64,000 nucleotides of DNA from Colias croceus. Lineage: Eukaryota; Arthropoda; Insecta; Lepidoptera; Pieridae. Positions 57,427 to 64,000 of this stretch are shown piece by piece. The stretch spans positions 8,878,501 through 8,942,500 of the forward strand of contig NC_059556.1 in assembly GCF_905220415.1 (NCBI RefSeq). The letters are read 5' to 3'. The notes under the pieces are model-generated. The model was given only the letters and a program-made list of their open reading frames with translations. It had not been told where the DNA came from and searched no databases. A program made the translations under genes and the position numbers. Within the stretch, counting starts at the first letter, position 1, and the number at the start of each line of letters is the position of its first letter.

Positions 57427-60237
57427 TTCCCTCAAAGATACAGAACAGTATTTGAAGCCATAATTGCAACATTATGTCACACGCAATTCCTTACGTAATG
57501 TGACGAAATGGCCATAATAGATCTCCATTTGTCATGAACAAACAGAATAGTCCGATACAGCGTGATAAGAATTGAAAGTAGATTATGGCATGTTTTGACG
57601 GTGCTGAAGTAATGGTTCTTATGTTTTTGTTAACTACAGCAGGCAAATGTAATAAGATGAATGTAGATTTAGTTGCGGAATACCATTTGATATGTCTGGC
57701 TTTATATATAGTTTTTCTCTATGGATTATCAACAGATAGATAATCTTTAATCTAGAGAGACGATACCTTTATAAGGAAACTCAATTTCGCAACTTAAACT
57801 TATGAATAATTGTTAAAACTTTAACTTATGAATAGTTGTTATGTTTTTTTATTATCTATCACGGATTCTAGATACCATTTTTATCGAGAAGAATGGGAAG
57901 CTGGTTATCCTTAAAGATAAATATAATATGCATATATAGAGCATATGTTTGAAAGCTTTTGGTGTTATTGGGCAAATCATTGGATATTCCGAAAAATCAA
58001 GCAGATCACAAACACGATTGCAAAAACAATTCGAAGTGTTTCCGAGGAATATCCACCTACATGATTACTTAAAAGGATACAAATCGATGACTCAAAAACC
58101 AATTTTAGAGGTCATTTCGTTACAATATTCAATTTTCATGTCTTATGCAAGCCTTTACTTGGAAACCTTGCAATGTTGGGAATACATTCACAAATTTGTA
58201 ATGTTCAGACGTGATCCAAGTATTGTTGATTTGATTTTGCTTTAGAATACCTACAGAATGTGTATTAAAGTTTGCTCAGAAATTAGAAGAACAATTTGAT
58301 GGAACCACAACCTTGCAACTGCGTTGATAAATATATATACTATTTCCACAAATACAAACGCAAGGTGTTTGTAATGCGAAAGTGAATTTGTTTGTTTTAA
58401 CACCTTTCGCGCCGTAAAAGATCGGCTTGAAATTTTACAAACACTTCAGGGCTATGTAGAAAAGGACAAAAAGTTCTTTTAATACGAGTGAAATCACGTA
58501 TTTTCAATTTTTTCATAACTTTATGTATGGGGATTATTTTTCATATTTCTAGATGCTATTATTTGTGTTAATATTTGATGGAATCCTCTATATAAAGAGG
58601 CTTTCTTTTGTATTAGGGGTACTGAACATCTATTCTCGTAAACGAACAAATATTGTTCATTGGTTCCATAGTTATCTATGTTTCATTGCTTCATCCATTA
58701 CCATAGCTTATTTACTTCCTTGTTTACTTAACATATTTATTCCCCATTAAATTCATAACTACCAATAAACGTTTAGCAGAAAATCAACTGTATTTTGTAA
58801 TGAAGATGCAAAAGCACGTTCACGTTAGAAACCCACATCATACTACATTTTAGTCACTTAACGTGCAGGAATGCTATCTGACCATACTGGCCAATGGTCT
58901 GTAGGTACCTATCAACCTACATTCCCAAATAACTCGAATCGATACTTCTCAGTAAAATTTAAAAGTGACATGGAATTTGATGAAGTTAAATACCTACATA
59001 CTACCTAGCAATGTCTATTGCTCAGTAGTTTATTTATGACTGGATCTTCACTTTTCTTTTAAGTGTAGTTAATATTTGGTCACAAGACTAGAAAAATTAT
59101 TAAAACTGCACAACCTGAGTACAGACTGATTTGTAATAGTTATTGTTTCATTTCAAACGATACTTTTCAATGTTATGCAACACTATAATAATTATCAGTC
59201 TTCAGTTAGAATATCACTTAAATAGAATATGAGAACGATGTTAATTTTTCATTTCTTGACTGAATAAAAAAAAAAAAGAATATTTTTATAAAATAAATCA
59301 GCTTTAGTATTTAAACGTAAATATTGATCATCAACAAATTGAATATAAGCAGTTTTTAATTTGCGCATAACCTTAATCATTCCGAGCGATTGCTTTGTGG
59401 CTTTCCGAACACGACAAATTGTAATTGGCAACCGTCATATTTCAAAAACTCCATTACTTTCATGCGCATCCTCAATAACTTTGTAAAATGTCTATTAAAT
59501 AAAGGAAACGGTTTATCTACCGGCATCTGGTACGCGTTTCTAGCCAGTGTTACCTTTGTTTAAAGGTCAGATTAGCTTGGAGGTGCGGCAAATTCAGTGT
59601 AACGTGTAAGCAAATAAATTTCACCCACTGGCGCTCAGTCGATATGGAGGATCTTGTAATAGCATTGCCAATTGTGGAAATTATGATATGGGCAAAGCAC
59701 ACGATAAATTCCGCATAAAATCAGTTACATTCCACAAATAAGGATCTGTTTTATGCGTAATGAGGTTAAGTAAATGAAATTACTGATACGCCATTCGATA
59801 GTATCTGTTTTATTTACATAAAGCTGAAGTATACTGGTTCCTAGCTCCGGTAAAGTGGAGCTATTTGATGTTGTGATTGCTACATCAGCTTTATCTTGGG
59901 GAGGGTCTGCTAAAGTGCTGCCAGGAATTTTGAATACCTGGCTCTAGCCTAGTATGTTATAAAATACATTCGAAATCGATACATGATTTCAGGCTATCGA
60001 TAGATCCTGAAATAGTTTTTAGGATTGCTTCAACAGCAATTGTTATGCATTATTTAATATTTTATATTAGGTATCTGTTCTTAGATCTTACAACTATAGC
60101 AGTTGCTTCACGATTATTCTAATTGTTAAATTTGTAACCAGTGACAGGTAATTATTTGGCAACAAAACTGACCTTACTCTTCCCTATTATATATTTCGTA
60201 TTTGTTTTCATCAGATGAAGGAAGCATTTAGACTAAT
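57427..60237. other. AT-rich DNA; one 98-codon open frame
   Basis: The plus-strand frame 57949-58245 (MKAFGVIGQIIGY start, ends DLILL) shows no domain, transmembrane segment or close match I recognise. About 58370-58480 (AATGCGAAAGTGAATTTGTT, TTTCGCGCCGTAAAAG) is a plus-oriented decayed repeat. An unexplained patch with AGCTCCGGTAAAGTGGAGCT lies at about 59844-59863. Confidence 0.35.
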
Positions 60238-60543
60238 TCATCATCATCAGCCCATATTATACGTTCCCACTGCTGCGACACGGGCCTCCTATGAGGGTAC
60301 AGGCCATAATCCACCACGCTGGCCAAGTGCGTGTTGGCGGATGACACATGTCGTCGAACTTTTTAATTCTTCGACATGTCGGTTTCCTCACGATGTTTTC
60401 CTTCACCGTTCGAGCAGTGGTGATGTTACAACATGCGCAGATAAATTGAAAAATCAATTTATTTCCTGCACGCTCGCCTGGTCACGAAACCCGGACTTAT
60501 CGATTCCAAGTCCGAGGTCTCACCACTGAGCCACCACTGCTCT
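60238..60543 (-). mobile_element. tRNA-derived SINE with RTE-like tail, copy B
   Basis: Roughly 96 percent identical by eye to 31528-31838 and in the same orientation, with a (GAT)n tail at 60238-60249. The A-box region is kept (CACCACTGAGCCACCACTGC on the plus strand). The B box reads GGTTTCGTGACC on the minus strand instead of GGTTCGAGACC, so this copy's promoter is probably weakened. No clear target duplication remains. The plus-strand frame of 104 codons across it is not a gene. Confidence 0.85.
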
Positions 60544-63474
60544 GAAGACTTAGCTCAAGCTCTTCGACTAATTGAGTCCCTTGAAATGAACCAATCTATT
60601 TGAATGATCATCTGAATTTTGGACTTGTCTTAACAACAAACCTTGGCTTTGATTAAACAAACGAAGCCAAAATTTGATACATAAAATCATGAACATATTA
60701 TGCCATTAAAGCGGTCTATATACATAGCTAAATATATCGAAACTGGCACAGCAAACGCGGTAGCTGTGTCGTAACGGCATTTTGTGGGATTAAAATTGGA
60801 AGTTGCAAGTGTACAATACATTGGACATGATTGCTACTGATATTTCGTTCAAATATGAACCAATCATAACGTTAAATGTTAAGGGTGTCTGCGTATGAAC
60901 GGTTAAGTTGTAAGGATACAAAATAGATGTTTAGTAAGCTCACAAAGTATTGACGAAAAATCTCCTGTCTTCATCTGTAGAAATTTCCGTGTTAAGGTTT
61001 TTGATGATTCTTTAAATGTAATAATAGGGCCTCGAATTGGATTTTATGTTAGTGTTAAAGCCGAAGGGACGGTTCGAACGCTGAATGTAAACTCTAGTGG
61101 AAACGATCGTTTGGTTCAGACAATGTAGGTTATAAATTATAATATTATAATTGGGAAGTTATAAAAAGTAGAAAATAACCAGCATGATCGTAAATACCAG
61201 CTATAAGACAAAAAACGAAGCGTTTCAAACGCTCGTTAACAAATCTCGATAAAGTAACTCGGATTAATCATCTAAATAGGCGAATCCGAAGGTGTGAGAA
61301 CTGGCAAGATTTAAAGTTCAAGGTTATTCTCTTAGATATCTCATAATTATAATAATGTAATTAATGTTTGGTGGAAATAATATTCATACTTATCAAATAC
61401 TTACAAGAAAATGCTCAACTCAAACATTTATTTATTCAATTAGAATTTTTCTAGAAGTATCGTCACTTTTGAATCGTCATAACTTAGGTACTTTACATGC
61501 TCATCATGGTAATAAAAAAAATGAAGCTATAGAAACTAACCACATATTCCCATTTCAACTGCTTGTTAAATAATAAATATCAAGGGAAAAATAGATTAAA
61601 GCCATATTATTTACCAATCGAACCCACATACTGTTCCAAGAGCTGCAGATTTTACCAATCTGTCAAGACAAGACGAAATAACAAAAAAAAACCTCTAATG
61701 AAATCAATTGTAAATCAGATAGCTTACTCAATAACATACCAATTATTTATAAGAAAAATGGCCCCGAGATTTGATCTGTTACAATAATGATGGTGTAGCC
61801 ATGGTGAATGTTAATTTTTGCCGCGAACGCGAGGCCGTTGCCCCCGGCGGCCATATTTGACCATAGACTATACTCTGTAGTCCATGGCATACCTAGTGTT
61901 GTTGGTTATCAGAGCATGGTAATAAATACAAAGCCATGTGAATTATATAAATTGTTTATTACTGGTTATGTTTCTGTACCAATAATTTTATTAGTTTCTA
62001 TGTGATTGAATTTTGTGTTTTTTAAGGAAATTTTCTTCAAAATTATTTTTACATATTTAGTCTTTTTCTATTACTATCTAGTCGGGCAAGTTCACATATT
62101 TTTAAGAAGTTAAAAAAAATTCAAATTTTCCTAATACATGCGACACAAGCCGTTCGTTAGTGATGAGCATACAAACATAATTTTAATTTCACATAACAAA
62201 CACATTTCACATACAAACACCGACCTTCACGTCAAAGTGCTCCACATAAAGCTTCCGTCACCTACACCTTGCAAAATTCTTACGCGAAATGAAATATTCA
62301 AAGCTAATTCTTATTCGGACTGAGTTTATTTTTCGTGTTGTAACCAAAATGGCAAAATGCCCATTTGATAACGTTTTGTAACTTACATGTTATGTGAAAC
62401 TAGTGGCTTCACCTGTCTTCGAGTGTTAAAAAAAAGCATATCTAAAGGCTTTGTAGGACTGCAAAGGTGTCTATTATTTTATTAAAATATAAATTAGAGT
62501 TATTCACGATTTTTATTTATAACTACAGCGTCCTTTGTCAAGCAAGAAAAGGTACCTACCTGAGCTATCTTTTAGAGCAAGATAAATTTTATCCAGTATT
62601 GTTCAGTAGTTTATATATGTATATGTATACCTATACTCATGTAAGGTCAAACGGGCAAGCTATTTTAATTCTTTTACATCATATTGTAAGAGTAAATAAC
62701 ACTTGAAATTACCGTTTAAATGACTAAACCAATAAAACATGAAATAAATAAAGGGCCATCACAAGCTTTCACGTTATTACGATATTCAATCCATTTGTCA
62801 AAACAACAATTATAAAAATATTTCCAATCTTTAAACATTGTTATTTTACATAAATTCTTATACCAAAATAATTTCGACCACACCCATCAAAGCAAGATCT
62901 CTCTTCATTAAAACACATTGTTTTAAATGTCAGTTAAAATTCATTAATTTTATTGCTAGAAGACCCAGATTTTATGTACTATTGTATCTAGACTAGTTAT
63001 TTACAGACATGAACTGACCTGTGTCCTGTAAATTTCAAACTTATAATCCAGTTCATGTCTCGCTAGATTTATTTAGTTATTTATTTATTGATAGTTTGTG
63101 TGGATCTATATTTATTGAAAGTTCGACAAGCAACTTTCGAAAACCTAGCAAAGAAATTGCAAACTAGTATTCTTTAGTTACCTAAAAATCCTTTGATTGT
63201 AAATACTTATATTATTACACTCTAAGTAAATAAACAGTCACAAGTGCACCCATCAATGCTTTCGAGATATTTCCAAGAAAACGTAATAATACAAAAAGTC
63301 CCAAACATATGGTCACACTTCAAGTAAAAACGATTGATCTCGCTAAAGGTCTAAACGTGCAACCTTTTTATATAAAGGACATTTTTTAAGGTCATTGCAG
63401 TGATACGAAGATAAATTTTTGGCAACCATTTTGCATTAATACAGTTGTTAGAACTGATATATTATACTCATACA
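60544..63474. other. AT-rich DNA; hairpin and one GC-rich patch
   Basis: No gene recognised. At 61826-61856 CGAACGCGAGGCCGTTGCCC and CCGGCGGCC form a GC-rich patch. AGACATGAACTG (63005-63016) and CAGTTCATGTCT (63049-63060) are a perfect 12-bp inverted repeat with a 32-base loop. Confidence 0.4.
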
Positions 63475-63641
63475 TCTTAATATATATAAATCTCGTGTCA
63501 CAATGTTTGTCCTCAATGGACTCCCAAACCACTTAACCGATTATAATAAAATTCGCACACCATGTGCAGTTCGATCCAACTTGAGAGATAGGATAGTTTA
63601 AACATGTAGGTACCACGGGCGAAGCCGGGGCGGACCACTAG
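63475..63641 (+). mobile_element. 167-bp Helitron, family member 2
   Basis: Identical in length and nearly identical in sequence to 36595-36761, with TC after A at 63474 and CTAG (63638-63641) before T. All terminal features are preserved. Confidence 0.85.
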
Positions 63642-64000
63642 TATTATAATATAGATAAAGCGAAAAGAAATTGATTTTGAAGAATAATTTGCTCTATCTA
63701 TTTATTGTACTTGCTCAGAAACGTCTCTATCGATTTTGATGGGATAGGATTTTCGTAACAACTTACTCATCTTACTTTTAACTATGGAAAGCATCAAACA
63801 CTATAATTGAGTTAGTAGAATAAATTCGTATCTGTATATACTATTAACAAATCTATAGATACTACAGTCTACATATATAACATTTTCACCATACACAATT
63901 ACGAAACAAAAAGTATTAATTAACAATCACTATAAAGAGCAAATATCGTTCATAATTGTATAATTGCAGCAAATATATATACATATTATATTGTTATAGA
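63642..64000. other. no feature recognised
   Basis: AT-rich end of the window with nothing identified. Confidence 0.4.

Noticed and set aside
57949..58245. 98-codon plus-strand frame as a small protein gene
   Set aside because: No recognised domain, signal or splice context; not strong enough to call, so it is only mentioned in the regional note.
59644..59718. 24-codon frame starting MEDLVIALPIVEIMIW after a CTCAGTCGAT context
   Set aside because: Too short to distinguish from chance without conservation or ribosome data.
60215..60529. 104-codon plus-strand open frame, similar to one at 31636-31824
   Set aside because: Both are antisense readings of the tRNA-derived SINE; similarity comes from the shared repeat, not from a gene family.

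Overview
The window looks like gene-poor nuclear DNA from a moth or butterfly (Lepidoptera). The base composition is strongly AT-rich. Interspersed repeats of characteristic lepidopteran type occur throughout: short Helitrons ending in a GC-rich hairpin plus CTAG, tRNA-headed SINEs with a GAT-repeat tail, and the CCGGCC/CCGTCTGTCC element. I found no complete host protein-coding gene. The only long open frame is a retrotransposon reverse transcriptase at 54.9-56.6 kb on the minus strand. The open frames of 60-110 codons elsewhere look like chance frames or lie inside repeats.

Layout. 0-7.5 kb: AT-rich intergenic or intronic DNA with a 160-bp foldback MITE (1.5 kb), a Helitron nested in an older Helitron (4.1-4.5 kb) and a TTAA-flanked MITE (6.8-7.1 kb). 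7.5-10.0 kb: one old repeat split apart by Helitrons, a 19-bp minisatellite of about 36 units (8.49-9.19 kb) and a 450-bp CCGGCC element. 10.1-10.8 kb: a 200-bp MITE with TAA target duplications, then a GC-rich patch that could be a promoter and first exon. 12.1-13.8 kb: a 1.67-kb element with terminal inverted repeats, TA target duplications and nine GCGTCCA motifs, itself invaded by a second CCGGCC element. 18.3 kb: a 39-nt candidate exon carrying an ATG. 20.2 kb: a 5'-truncated RTE LINE tail with an 11-bp target duplication. 23.5 kb: a MITE. 26.6-27.8 kb: two zinc-finger (PHD-like) fragments typical of LINE ORF1. 28-32.5 kb: repeat copies, a 697-bp MITE with TAA duplications, a SINE with a 13-bp duplication and a textbook Helitron. 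36.4-36.8 kb: two abutting Helitrons. 45-48 kb: a LINE 3' tail, a 558-bp foldback element and a 496-bp hAT-type MITE built of CAAGAC repeats with a perfect 8-bp duplication. 51-56.6 kb: a tRNA-SINE with an 11-bp duplication, a complex repeat region, a 651-bp foldback element and the Jockey-type LINE. 60.2 and 63.5 kb: second copies of the SINE and of one Helitron family.

How the parts relate. The clearest functional relationship is parasitic. The two tRNA-headed SINEs end in a 3' tail resembling that of the RTE LINE fragment at 20.2 kb, as expected if the SINE borrows the LINE machinery. The many TIR elements are non-autonomous and no transposase is visible here. If the 10.6-kb and 18.3-kb exon candidates are real, much of the window would be long introns of one plus-strand gene. 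That is inference and needs RNA evidence.
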